From positions 24,371,001 through 24,435,000 of the forward strand of contig OY987265.1 of NCBI GenBank assembly GCA_963920665.1: 64,000 nucleotides of DNA, written 5' to 3'. The notes under the pieces were generated by a model, which was not told where the DNA came from, did not search any database, and worked only from the letters and a program-made list of their open reading frames with translations. Within the stretch, counting starts at the first letter, position 1, and each line of letters begins with the position of its first letter. This stretch comes from Straminergon stramineum (taxonomy: Eukaryota; Streptophyta; Bryopsida; Hypnales; Calliergonaceae). Both the position numbers and the translations under genes were made by a program. Positions 47,776 to 59,891 of this stretch are shown here, one piece after another.

Positions 47776-50700
47776 ATGGCTAGCCCCTTTCCCAACGATG
47801 GCTCGTTTCTAGAGAGGTTCAAGCAGCAAAAGCAGAATGCTCCCTCTGAGCCCACTAAAGCTAGTCCAGGGGTTTCCATGACCATCAAATCAAGCTCCAG
47901 TAAGGGTGGGGCTCCTTCACCTTCCGTTTCGAAAGGATCCCTTCCCAACGGAAAATTAGCTTTCAGCCTGAAGCAGAAGTCCAAGTTGGCTGTGAATCCA
48001 ATTAAGCTTGGCGAAGATGAAGACGACGAGGATGATGGTGATGCACGGAGACAAGCTAAGAGGTCCAGAACCGAAATCGCCCCGAGAAGCGTAACTCCCG
48101 AGCTCAAGGATTCCGGTACGATAATTTCTTGTTTGCTATTATCTTGATCTGTTTCGGGCGTTGGAGTATTTTTTGTTTGGGGGGGACTTGGTGTGAGTAG
48201 ACCACTTGTTAAATGCCAGTTGTAGGAGTAGGTTTCCTCGAGGGAAGGTGGGGATTGTCTAACCCTTTTTTTTTGGACTCTGGTGTTACAGTTCCAGCAC
48301 CGCCTTCTGATGGAGAGGTGAAGAAGGTGGCTGATAAACTCGCTCTTTTTGTTGCAAAGAATGGACGTCAATTTGAGGACATTACGCGTCAGAAAAACCC
48401 TGGAAACACTCCTTTCAGGTTATTGCTTTAGTATACACCTACAATCGTCGGATGCGATTTTTCTTTTGTAATTAATCGTGTATGCGGATCTCCCGTTGTT
48501 TGTTGCTTCTGGAGGGTCCTATATGAATCCAGCTCATGAAGCCATCGATGCGATGGTGACTGATTTCTATGAATGTGCGAGTGCGTACAGCTTTCTCTTT
48601 GATGCCGAATGTGCGGAGTACAAATATTATCAGTACCGGGTTGCTCAAGAGGAGGCTGTCCTTGCACCTGAAATTGCCGCATCGCAAGCGGTGACCACAG
48701 GTTTGAAGTTTCTATTTGTTTTCTATGATGATCTTGTTGTCGATGCTTGAATACAAGATTTTGATTCTTACTTGGTCAGTGATTCTGCACCCTACTTTCT
48801 TCTAAGGGTTCAGCGGATTTGATTTTCTTGTAGGGAGTGGCACCCCCAATCAAAGCAACTCTTACAGACAGTCTAGTGGAGGTCATCAGCAGAAGTATCA
48901 GACGCCAGCATCTGCATTGTATAGTGGGGGTGGTGATCATCGTAGACCATCTTTTTCGTCCGGGTCTTCACGGGAACCGGTGCAAGGTAAATAATTGTCA
49001 ACTTAAACTGAAGTTATTTTTTTTCTGCTCTGTTGTATGGAAGATACACGATATTTTAAGATATACGTCATATAAGATATCACTTCATATACAGTTGTAT
49101 AAAGTGATTTGTACATTCAGAAGTTGCTCTGTGTATGTTGCAACTGCTCTTACTTTGATTTCCGTAACTGAATCTTCTGAAATCCTTTATTGAAATCCCC
49201 AGCATATCTAGCTGTTTTTTTCTGATTGGGATCAGGATTGTTTACGAATTTTTTCCTTACAATTGCCCACACTGCAGATCGGTACAGCCAGCAATCGTAC
49301 GCAAACGATTCAGTGGCTATGATGGACTTTTACATGAAAAAGGCCGCTCAGGAGGCCCTACGTAGACCTCCAAAGCAGTCCAAGGATGAAATGCCTCCTC
49401 CTCCTGGTCTCCATCCACCACAATCAGGTAGGCAAATCTTTTGGAAGTTACATCAGTCAAAGAAAATCTAAGGACAGTTATCGAATATTCTGTGTCGTAT
49501 TTTGTCTTCAGCAAATCTGCATGCTAAAGGAAAATGTAATGATCCTGATCGCGAGAGTTGACTGATTGATGCAGCTAGCCAAACGTCTAGTTATGTGGAT
49601 ACTTGGCAACCTGAAGAACCAGCAGTAGCAGGTAAATTGCATTTTTATTTGTCTTGCGGGTGATATTGCTTGTAATGTCATTGATGCTGTTTTATGTGGA
49701 AGTATTGATCATGTCAGTCTCAGAAGGCATTGCCATTCTCCTGAAAGACAATCTGGAAGTATGGTGAGATGAATAGAAAGGAGTTCTTGGTTTGGGTGAT
49801 CGTGAAGAGCATAGAAAAATTTGCCACAGGATATGCTTATTTCTGTTGGAGTTGTCATCTTAATCTAACTATGTGTGTGGCATTCAGAAGCTGCACGATC
49901 CCCCTATGTAACCCCTAGCGTCGGTGTGGTCGACGATGGTGCTGCAGGTTCATGTCCCTACCAAACTACGTTAATATACTCGTAGAATTGTGTATTGTAC
50001 TATCGCTCTGTGCACCAGAGAGGGAACATTAGGATATTGACAACGCTTAGTTGTGCAACTTGTCCTGTTTTAATAAGTAGTATGCTATGAGATGGTTGTG
50101 TTTAGTACTAAGTGTCTGAAAGAAGCCAAGACTTTGTGCAGTTCTTCCTGAGGGATTATTCCATGCATCAATATTGATTATTGAAATACGGCATGCTTTG
50201 TGATTATTGCAAAAATAGGGAGAATATAGCTGATGTAAGAGATTTAATAGAGTTGAATGAGGGTTTACCTGTACATGGTTTTGTGTGCAGGGAAAAAAGG
50301 ACATCACATGGGAGACTATATTCCCCCGGAAGAGCTGGAAAAGTTTCTAGCAAAGTGCAATGATGCTAAGGCCGCTAAAGCAGCAAAAGCTACAGCGGAT
50401 CGTGCAAAAATACAAGCTGACAATGTTGGGCATCGGTTGCTTTCTAAGATGGGTTGGAAAGAAGGTACAGTACGCCTGGTTGAGAAGGATTTTACTTAGT
50501 TGAAAACACTGCTCTGTCATGAGAGTAACGTTTCATCTGTCTCTTGATGATTCGATGAAGTTTTTCACCTCGTATGAACCCTGACTTTGCAGGCGAAGGT
50601 TTAGGAAGTGGAAGGAGTGGGATTGCTGATCCTGTTCAAGCTGGAAGTGTGAAAGTGAACAATTTAGGAGTTGGTGCGGAGGTACCTGGTGAAGTGACGG

Positions 50701-51016
50701 CAGATGACGACATTTATGAACAGTACAAGAAACGTATGATGCTTGGCTACAAGTTCCGACCTAACCCTCTGGTAAGCTTGCAATATTTGTAAGCCCTTGG
50801 TAAGCTTCGGGAGCTTCTTACCTGTGATATATGAACTTCTGTTTTGTGTAATACTCATTCCAGGCTCCAAGGCTGTGGCATACTAGATTGTATTGCATGT
50901 TTGATCATGGTTGCCACAATCTTTGCATATAGCTCTCGCATTCTGACACAGTTTGACTTATTTGCTTTGGGTTGTTGATTTCATTGCAGAATAACCCTCG
51001 CAAGGCTTATTATTAG
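47776..51016 (+). CDS. SURP (SWAP) and G-patch domain splicing factor, SUGP1-like
   Basis: Ten exons with GT-AG borders and consistent phase give 458 residues: 47776-48115, 48292-48418, 48591-48700, 48834-48986, 49278-49427, 49575-49631, 49888-49947, 50291-50464, 50593-50771 and 50990-51016. The N-terminus (MASPFPNDGSFLERFKQQ) is followed by a basic/acidic region (GEDEDDEDDGDARRQAKRSR). The SURP domain, at about residues 120-170, reads KLALFVAKNGRQFEDI, then NPGNTPFSFLF and EYKYYQYRV. A Gln/Pro-rich middle follows, then a G-patch at about 373-415 (VGHRLLSKMGWKEGEGLGSG). The C-terminus FRPNPLNNPRKAYY is the usual end of this family. SUGP1-type proteins act in the nucleus with the branch-site/U2 machinery, and the G-patch recruits DEAH helicases; this is family knowledge. 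The SURP domain is split by introns 2 and 3, and exon 6 is only 57 bp. Confidence 0.93.
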
Positions 51017-52501
51017 GTCATAAGCGCTGCCTAAGATGTGAAATGAATGACGGACTGCACAGCGACCTTCCAAAGATTGGCGTGTGAACTTTGTATGGCT
51101 TTTCGTGACTTTGGGAGGCTGTCAGTCTCACTAAATTGGCAGCTTCTTCACTCTGTCAAGATGAACGTGAACTGATGATTTTGAATTGGTTTGGCCCTAG
51201 TCTGATGTGAAAGTTCTTGAGTGCCTGAATTGCAGGAACCGTTCACGCCTGTTTTAGCAGGAAGTTCTTCGTGTTGTGTTACTCTGGGATGCCTATGTTA
51301 CCTGGTTTGGTGACTGCTAAAACAGAAAGCAGACCTGATGAGAACCATGTTCCATCGCAGTGCAGATGAACATTAAAGAGGCCAGTCGTTTTTGCCACCT
51401 TGGTAACATGGATTTTCAGTTGTAGCAGAGTGCAATGTGAGGACTTGTAGCAGAGTGCTGTGTGCATATCCAGTGGAAAGCTACTCAGAGTAGATTACAT
51501 ATTAGTGCACATTCTGGGCCATCTTTTGTAACAAGACTTACAAGTAACTTGGGGCCATCTTTGTAACAAGACTTTTGCAATAAACTTCATGAAAATGTTA
51601 TCATTGTATGCCATCGGTTCTAAGCATATTCTTTCTCTGGGGACAAGGGTGTAAACTGAAGAGTTGTAATTGAAACTAGAATGGGTGGTTATGCGTGGGA
51701 TGATCTCATAACTACCAGCAAGGGAGTTCATAACTTAATATAACTCCAGTCAAGAGCGCAAGTTGTACACTACCTCCGCAAAATGAAAATAAAATCCCCA
51801 GTAACTTAAAATTGCGAAACTGCACTGAACTAAGAATAGCAGTAAGCATATTCAATATTCCCATCGCATGAACGGCACTGACAATAATGTAGCTGGCTTT
51901 AAAGTTTAAAGCCACACCGAGTTCTTTGATTTCCATTTAAAAATAAGTGCTCCCGGTTGTCCGAAGCTCAAGTTACAATTGTTCCCGTTACTTGCATTTA
52001 TTTCATTGGGCTTTGGATCTCTACACTCTACAGTAGTGATCGATCATTTATCAGTGTGCTAATTTGTGACACACTGACGTCGAGTTAAGCTACAATTAGC
52101 ATATTTGATGGCAGATCTCCACTGAGTTTTTTTGTGAGTTGACTTTCAGATTTGGTTCTCCAGTTCGGGTTCAGTTTAGGATCTGAACCAGTGGGTTTTT
52201 TTTGGTTTTCAGACAAATGGTTATGTGGCCTTTCTTTGAAGAAGGTTCTGCATTTCCTGGCTACTTCGTTTTGGGATTTGAATTGAATGAGGCCAATTAT
52301 GAGTATACAATTTTGAATATGTAATTTTTGTATGCAATATTTGTATGTATTGGCTCTGCATGATGGATAAAATGAGGTTTTGGAAACATTGTGGCAACAA
52401 CGTGTAGGGCCATGATGATAGTCTCTCATGTTTTAACACATTTACCCCCTTTTTTTCTATAGGCTTGAAGCTACCCATTTTTTTATGAGGCAATTGGGCA
52501 T
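51017..52501. other. 3' region of the SURP/G-patch gene and intergenic DNA
   Basis: An AATAAA at 51579-51584, about 560 bp after the stop codon, is a candidate polyadenylation signal. Just before it, GGGCCATCTTTTGTAACAAG (51517) and GGGCCATCTTTGTAACAAG (51552) form a short direct repeat. No further gene seen. Confidence 0.4.
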
Positions 52502-53435
52502 TTAACCCCTAAAGGACCAACCTGTGTTTTTTGGCTGTATAGCAATTTTGGGCAGGTACGTGTGGCTGGAGATTTCCATATTTTTGACCCAAATTTTAGT
52601 AGAAGGTGGGGAAGAGGACTATCTTTCAAATGCACTAAATCTCATGACATTTGGAAACACGAGTCAAAAGTTATGGCCTAATATGTTTCTTTTTTTCATA
52701 AATGGGCAGTCTGGGCAAATTTTTAAAAATCATTTTTTTCAAAAACTGAAATTTGAAATTGGTTTTCTAGAGTTATACATTCTTGGAAAGCTTTGAATCA
52801 TTCCATTTTGAACAAGGAGTCAAAAGTTATGAGTTTTTTTTTGTTTGTGGGTAGTTATGGATTCTCTACTCTAAAATAAACTTCAAAGTCCTTTATCTTA
52901 CTCAATTTTCAATATTTTTGGAAAAAAATAAAATCATTCGATGTAGGTTGTTTATTATAACATTGCAACCATTGGGATTTTCATTTTTCAATTCCATAAT
53001 TAAATTCTTAACAATTTAGTATTTTGAATCATTCTCTACTACTATCTACTTACTATTTTTTTCCTATATGTTGTACAATTCTAAATGATCTAAACATTTT
53101 CAAGCATGTGGCCAACTTGTCTAGGAAAAAGAATCCAAAGAAGCACCACCATTTTGGACATTTTTCATAGAAAAGTGAGCTTGTGCAGTGCAGCTGCCCT
53201 GTTTTTTGCAGGGCCCAAAAAATGATTTCAATGAATTTCAGTGTTTATATCTTGCAATCCATGCGGTGGAAATTTCTGAAATTTTTACCGCATGCTCTCA
53301 AGTCAGTATACTACAAGATCCTACGGTTAAATGTGTCCAAAAAAGTTTTTTTTTCAAAAATTTGGCACTTGTACTAAAAATGGCAGTTTTGAAGCATTTT
53401 TAGTGAAAACATAGTGGTAGAACTTTAGGGATTAA
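52502..53435. mobile_element. TTAA-flanked non-autonomous DNA transposon, family A copy 4 (diverged)
   Basis: The left end is TTAA CCCCTAAAGGACC; the right end AGAACTTTAGGGA TTAA is partly decayed. At 934 bp it keeps the family length and the block GCAATCCATGCGGTGGAAAT near 53253, and AATGGCAGTTTTGAAGC near the right end. The left subterminal palindrome seen in copy 1 is lost. Confidence 0.82.
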
Positions 53436-54528
53436 TTGCCTAAAAAAAACACTGGTCTAAACAGAAAGGGAAGAGGCTTGCATTGGGAAAAACTACCTTA
53501 CCATCTTGGCAACTTAAGTCATAATTAATTGTTTTGGGGTAGACTAATATTTATGTTAGGCAAATTATAAAAGTGATTAAAGTGGAGAAATATCTCACCG
53601 AACATGTTTCATTCGTGAAAAAATCATTCAAAAAAAATTAAAAAGTTGCTTGAATGCCTCATAAGAAATAATATAGAAAGATGTGGAGTTGCAATTTTGA
53701 AACAAAACTAAACAAATTTTATATCTATGCAATAATACATGGAAGAAAGAATCATTTTCTTTTCTTGCCGTTTCAAGTTTGAGATGAACCATTGTAATTA
53801 ATCTCTTGCACAACTCAACCTTGACCACTTCTTCTTGGTGGCATGAGTCACAAGTCCAAGCTAGTTTAGTAAACAAACAAGAAGACACTTAGAAACTCGT
53901 CAATGAAAAACCTAGAATTATAAGTAAATCACCTCTTGAAATTTACAAGAGCGAGGAGAAATTTCTACAAAATTTGTCAATCTTTTGAATTGGTGTAGTA
54001 ACCTAGAATTTTTTTTAAAGAATTTAACCCTCACAAACTTTTTCATCTATCTTGTAGCTCTAAATTACTTTCATATATATAGAGAGATAAATTTGCAAAC
54101 TTCTTGTTTACACATATATAAAGTATTCATCACTCATGAAATGCATTAAACATTTTGTTATATTGAATGCAAATTGTGTCACAATTGTTATCACATTACC
54201 ATCTACACAATTTGTCATTTGTCCATTCTTGCTATAATGTAATGTCATCTAGACAAAATTCTACTTGTAACATTCTAAATTGGCTCTAAACCGCCCTTCT
54301 TCAATCTAAAGGAAGAAAAATATTCCTTCTTGAGATACCTTGTGGAAGTTAAGTAGAGATTGATCCCAATCAAGTTTGCATTTGATAGGTTCTTCAAGAT
54401 TAGACTATTAAATTTGAATTATTTTAGTGCATGTATGTGAAGGACACTAAGAAAACCCAACAAGGGTTTCATGTATTGTGAATACATCTCGATGAAACCT
54501 TTGGTATGGATGAGTTTTAATTAGATAA
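53436..54528. other. Intergenic, no genes seen
   Basis: AT-rich; short spurious frames only. Confidence 0.4.
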
Positions 54529-54756
54529 TTAACTCTTGAATGCCGAGTTGGTGACTATGGAAATCATACCTTTTGTTACTTGTGTAACATAATCTACTTT
54601 AAAAAAAATAGTATTTATTAGAGGTCAAACTATTGTACATGATCTACCCTTTCACACAAAATTCTAAGGATGAACAATTTCACTTTTGTCCTATGCTTAA
54701 AAGATTCTTTGTCATTCATCTACTATAAAATGGATGCAACGTCGTTTTAGGGTTAA
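54529..54756. mobile_element. TTAA-flanked MITE, family B copy 2 (uninterrupted)
   Basis: TTAA CTCTTGAATGCCG at the left and CGTTTTAGGG TTAA at the right bound 228 bp that align along the whole length with the two halves of the element at 6128-7284. Around 54594 it reads ATCTACTTTAAAAAAAAT, the un-inserted state of the position where family A copy 1 sits. Confidence 0.75.
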
Positions 54757-55872
54757 AATGACTTGATAAAACCACATATGTCAAGCCTATACCATACAAA
54801 GTGTCATCCAATCCCTCCAACGAACCTTCACCCCCACTCCAATAACTTAGTGTGAACACAACAATGTGAATTTGCCCTTCCAAAAAGTTCCCCAACAGAT
54901 AGCCAACGTCGGTTTGGATAGCTACTGGTTCGAATTGATGCTGGCAAAGAGCCATAGTCATATTCCCACCTAGGTTGGTCATTGATGTCCCTTGAAGGAC
55001 CTACTGTAATCATGCACAATGTCCTTCAATGAATTCAATCATCCCTTCGCTTGGCCTCCATCTCCCCATTGAACACCTTTTCACTTTCACGCCATAAATT
55101 CGTAGCAAGCCAGAGTTTTCGTTGCGATGATTCCAACTTTTGAGGAGAGGTTGACAAGCCAAGGGATTTAGGGTAGTGCACTTGCTTCCCATGGTGGCTT
55201 TGCAATGCAAATGCAGAATTTGGAATGGGATTTCAAACAATGAGAACATAGCAAGGACATGATTGCTTGGAGATCATGAGCAGATGTCATGGATTTACTA
55301 GATTTGAGTTTGAAGTTCAGAATGTTTGAAGGTGGAGGGGGGGAAATGATTCGAAGTTGGAAGTAATTTGAGTTTGCAAGAAGTGAGACTTTTAGATTTG
55401 AAGGAGATTCTGTTTATTGTTTTTGTTTCTTTTTGTAGAAACGTTGCGATCAAGGGTTGAGCACTTATGTGAGGCCTAAGCTTTTGTAAACTTCAATTGA
55501 GTGAGCTTCTTTGATGAAAACTAATGAAGTTGATGTGAAGGATTTGATGGTTGATTGCAAGGATGAGCTTGTTTTAGAATTGCAGAAGCTTTTACTAGAT
55601 GATTTAATGTAGGGTGTAGTAGAAGTATAGAGGGCTTAGGTTTGTAGTCCGACCTTCAGGGGAATTTGTTGTAAAGTGCTTGATAAGTGACACGCCTAGG
55701 TTTGTTGTGAAGTAGTATGATTGAAGTTTGAACACTTGTGCAAATTGTCTTCGGTTGCGTGAAATTGGTTGATGTGAAGTTGATGTGAAGTAGGATTATG
55801 GTTGTTATGAAGGGAAGGATGCTTCTAATTTGGAACTTTGACACTTTCTAGTAGCTCTAATTCGTGTTGGAG
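54757..55872. other. Upstream region of the GTD-binding protein gene
   Basis: Moderate composition, with a leftward frame at 55010-55249 (contains MGSKCTTLNPLACQPLLKSW, about 60 codons) that has no recognised domain. Poly-G near 55340. The 5' UTR of the rightward gene probably lies in the last few hundred bases. Confidence 0.35.
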
Positions 55873-57855
55873 ATGGCATGGAGACACCACTGGAATGACA
55901 TTGCTGTAGACTGGAAACCAAATTCTTTAGCGCAAAGTTTCACAAGCGTGTTTGAAGCTCTTGCGGTTCTTTTATGTAGTTTTGTTCATTACATTGTCTT
56001 CCGAGTGTTGAGGAAGTCTGGTTTGGATGCTCCATGTTCTTGCAAGGCACGTCTTCAAAAGACCACCATGCTAAGTGTAGATTCTACCATGGGATCGAAG
56101 GAGAATAACAAAGTTGTTCGTATTGATAGCATTTCGAAGGAAGCGGCATTGAAAAGTTGCATAGAGTCAACAACGATAGGTGGTGGAGTGAAAAGTAGAG
56201 ATTTAATGACAAACTCTAGGTGTAAAGTTGGTAACAATGATCGTCAATGTTTGATTCAAGATCTCACAAATAGAAAGCAACAAGATATAGTTAAGGATCA
56301 AGATTTGAAGGACAGGGGGCTCTTGGAAGCCCTTCAACGAGAGCGTGAAACTCTCACTATGCTATATAGTGAGCTTGAGCAGGAGAGAAACTGCTCTGCC
56401 ACGGCTGCTAGTGAAGCTCTTGCAATGATTTCTCGCTTGCAAGAAGAAAAAGCTATTGTACAAATGGAGGCTCGGCAGTTTGAACGGATGGTCTTGGAGA
56501 AGGCAATGTACGACCAAGAAGAAATTGAGGCCTTGAATGCGATGCTTGTCAGTCGAGAGGAAGAAAAGATCACTCTAGAGGAAGAGATTCGCATGTGTAG
56601 AGAAAAGTTGGACATTATTGTAAAAGAAAAGAGGAGGCAATTGTTGCTAATGCCCAAAGCAAAAACAGATGAAGGCATAATTTTTCAAAAGTTTGAATCA
56701 CCAATTTTGGTAAAAAATGAGAAGATTGTTACAAATTCTAGAGCTGGAAGAGACGGTCAACCCAAGTATGTCGATAAGTTTAGCACTAGCCAAAGTGAGC
56801 TTCTCACTGCACTTGTGCAAGATGGAGGTCACAATATGGAAGCCCAATTAGGTTTAAAGGTCCCCATTGGTATTAGTAGGAAAGATAAGAAGTTGAATGA
56901 GAGAAATGATGGAAAACCTGAATTTCCCGGATTTATCAACCTAAAAAAGAGATGGGGCTCTCAAAATGTCATGCTTAAGATTTTGGAGCAAACAAAGGAA
57001 GAGAGACGAATAGAAGATGAGAGAAGGCTTTCAGTGTTGGAGTATGTCATGAAATTTGAGCAACAACAGTATGGAAAAAGACTCCTTGTCCAAATCCATT
57101 CTATTACCAAGCACCCTAATAGTGCTGGAGACTCTAGGTCTAAAACTTGTAGAGATGACGTCAAGGCCTCAATATCATCACGAAATGATGAATTGTTTGT
57201 GGGAGCTCTCACAGGAGACGATTCTTTACATCGCAAGTTATTTAAGGAGGACGATTGTGGTGAAGAGCAAATGGTGAGTGCATCATTGTCGGTAGAGGAG
57301 GTAGAAGATGGAGGCAAACATGATGAACTTCCTAGTTGTTTAAGTACTTATGAAAGTGAGTTCAGGGTTGGTGAAGTTTGTAGGGGCACCGATGATATAG
57401 ATGAGTGTGTAGAGAAATCCGTGTTTGTGCATGATGTCTACGAGGTTGAGAAGTCGCCCAATGAATTCCCACCACTTGTCGTGGGAGATGTAGAGATGCA
57501 ATCTATAACTCCTTCAAATTGCCTTGGTAAGCTGAACTTGCAGACTTTGGGGAAGAATGAGAGAAGAGAGTACTTATGTATGATTCACCCTTCTCATCTT
57601 CAAGAAAAAGTGGAGGATGCTGAAAAGGGCTCGCATTGGGAAGACTTGCAAGTGAAAGTGAGGTATAAGACCTTGCGAGATTCTAAGTCTCTCATAACCC
57701 TAGACAACACCAAGTTAGATGTAAAGGAAGATGTACAAGAGTTGACAAAGCAACTGAAAGCTTTGGAGGCTGATAAGTATTTCATGAAGCAAACCATTGA
57801 GGCTTTGAGGAGAGAGAATGTAGAGATTAAACTTCTCCAAGGCCTCTCTCAATAG
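55873..57855 (+). CDS. GTD-binding (DUF593/zein-binding) domain membrane protein, putative myosin XI receptor
   Basis: A single frame of 660 residues. I take the ATG at 55873; the frame is open a little further, but without an earlier ATG. Residues about 24-46 (SVFEALAVLLCSFVHYIVFRV) form a transmembrane segment followed by a short Cys-containing tail (LDAPCSCKARL). The GTD-binding domain lies at about residues 146-250: LLEALQRERETLTMLYSELE, then ERNCSATAASEALAMISRLQ, then a long heptad coiled coil. The C-terminus (LTKQLKALEADKYFMKQTIE) is a second short coiled coil typical of the family. MyoB/FLOURY1-type proteins sit on vesicle or ER membranes and bind the globular tail of myosin XI; that role is inferred. 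Related genes usually have introns; none is needed here. Confidence 0.88.
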   Translation: MAWRHHWNDIAVDWKPNSLAQSFTSVFEALAVLLCSFVHYIVFRVLRKSGLDAPCSCKARLQKTTMLSVDSTMGSKENNKVVRIDSISKEAALKSCIESTTIGGGVKSRDLMTNSRCKVGNNDRQCLIQDLTNRKQQDIVKDQDLKDRGLLEALQRERETLTMLYSELEQERNCSATAASEALAMISRLQEEKAIVQMEARQFERMVLEKAMYDQEEIEALNAMLVSREEEKITLEEEIRMCREKLDIIVKEKRRQLLLMPKAKTDEGIIFQKFESPILVKNEKIVTNSRAGRDGQPKYVDKFSTSQSELLTALVQDGGHNMEAQLGLKVPIGISRKDKKLNERNDGKPEFPGFINLKKRWGSQNVMLKILEQTKEERRIEDERRLSVLEYVMKFEQQQYGKRLLVQIHSITKHPNSAGDSRSKTCRDDVKASISSRNDELFVGALTGDDSLHRKLFKEDDCGEEQMVSASLSVEEVEDGGKHDELPSCLSTYESEFRVGEVCRGTDDIDECVEKSVFVHDVYEVEKSPNEFPPLVVGDVEMQSITPSNCLGKLNLQTLGKNERREYLCMIHPSHLQEKVEDAEKGSHWEDLQVKVRYKTLRDSKSLITLDNTKLDVKEDVQELTKQLKALEADKYFMKQTIEALRRENVEIKLLQGLSQ

Positions 57856-59891
57856 TTGCTCGAGTTTTAGGGGATAGAACAACAATAATTGTGGCACAAG
57901 AGGATGCCAAGGACCTTGCAAATTTAGGTATTTTTTCAAAATATCTTGCAACCTTGTAATACTTTGTTGTTGTGCCAATTTAGTGAGCAACATCATTTCC
58001 GGTGACTATTCAAGGCTCAATGATTTTTGATTGGCCAGCCATACTAATGTATATTAAAGCTAGTCAAATGATCTTATGGTTGTTATATGTAAGTTCTTCC
58101 TATAGGGATCCAATTTCTGGTTTGCAAATGTGAGGTTTTGTTACGGACCTATTTGTAGAGGCTTCTCTCATTTGTTTTGTTCAAGATTTGCTTCATCGTG
58201 AAAAATTGCTCTTTGGTTGCGTGAAGTTTACTTTTATTCTAATAAGTGGTTATTGAGCATGAGGGGAGGGCATTGTCATAATGTGTTGGGTGTAGGTGTG
58301 TCATGGAAATTAGGATTTGATGTTGTTCACTTGTTTGTGTAATACCTTACAAGCACACTTGAACACGTTAGTTGTTGTCCTTTAATCCATTACATAGAAA
58401 CAACCTCTTGATGTTGGAATGATATTGCTTGAGAATAGCTGATATTAGATGTGCATGCATTTCACTTGAGAGGTCTTTGAATCTGCTTTTCATGATTTAT
58501 CATTTCAACGGATGTTGCTTAGGAAAGCTAACATGTTGCCATGGTGTCCAGATTAGCTCAAGCATGCCTAAAAGGTACTGAGGCATCTAGCCCCCAAGCC
58601 TTGAGCCTTATTGGAACTTGCTTGACTCGTGTATGAAAAGCGGAAGAGATTATTCCATTTGTCTGATCAAAGAATGGGATGGCCATTTTAGAAAGCATTT
58701 GGAGCAGCATTGAGGATCATTAGGGCAAGATTTTTATTGGGTGCTGAATTGTTATCTCACAAGTGCACCATCCACATGAGTGGTCACCACTAATATTTAA
58801 GAAAGTCAAAGTTGGCCGATTCCAAGCTCATTTGGAATGTGCTATTGTATATGCTCAATTTAAGTTATTATTGAAAAGAAGGTGTAATGTATGTGAACAA
58901 TCTTCCACTCTCCTACAGTTGCTTCAAGAGTAAGAGTAGTGATCATTTTATTATAGAGGGAGAGTGGATTACAACATTCCCCTTCAGCAATTATTCATGA
59001 TACAAAATCAAGAACAAGGAATGAGATTTGAGATTGTAAACGGAAATCTACAACCCAAATGTGAATTGTATCACCAAAGTACAAGACGGTAGAAATATCT
59101 CATTTTCAGCATTTTCGGCAACTAATTATGTGTGCTAATGTACAACAGACAACAAACAATTAATAGGGACTTATCGCAATACACTACACCTGTTCTACAA
59201 AGTTGGCCATGCAATGTGAATTTTGTGTTCTATAGGGTAATTGTAAAAATAGGACCTCTATATTAATTCTTAGTTCTTCGCACATTCTAGAAAATTTGGG
59301 GCCTCTGATTGCAAATATGAATTCAAAATTTGCAAATTTTATCATGTGTGGCAAACAAAAATTCCTCCATTTTCCCCCAGGGTAAATTCACCCTGCAGAG
59401 GCCACTTCATAGGAGGGTTTAGCGTCCTGCAGGACTTACCCATGTATTAGAAACAAGTCACCTTCTTAACGCTTAATTGCGCCCATTGGCCAGTGCTGCA
59501 AGCATATCTTGACTAAACTTCTTATGGCCACTGCACTTTGAAAGGAAATGGCATTACCTAGAGTCACATACAGTGGTCCACAACGCCAACTTTTAACATT
59601 GCATAAGAATTCAGAAATGTCTGATAACAATAAATCATAACCCACACTTCAATTGTAACCCCAGATTAACCCACAACTCTAAAAATATCTCTAAAAGTAC
59701 ATTAAGTGACACAAACAGTGTCCTCAACCGCAACTGAGGACATGGATATACTCAAAAGCTGTCAGGGACAAAGAGCATTTTACACGTGGTACAGAATGGC
59801 CACGACGTGAGTGGTGCAGGAAAAATTGTTTAAAACTTTACTTGGAAGACAGATTGTCGTCAAATTACACAAAGACCCTAAAAAAAAGGAT
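57856..59891. other. Intergenic between two convergent genes
   Basis: The 3' UTR of the GTD-binding gene should lie at the left and that of psbX at the right. No other gene seen. Confidence 0.4.

Noticed and set aside
47736..48371. 211-codon reverse frame
   Set aside because: Antisense to exons 1-2 of the SURP/G-patch gene, whose splicing and domain content are clear.
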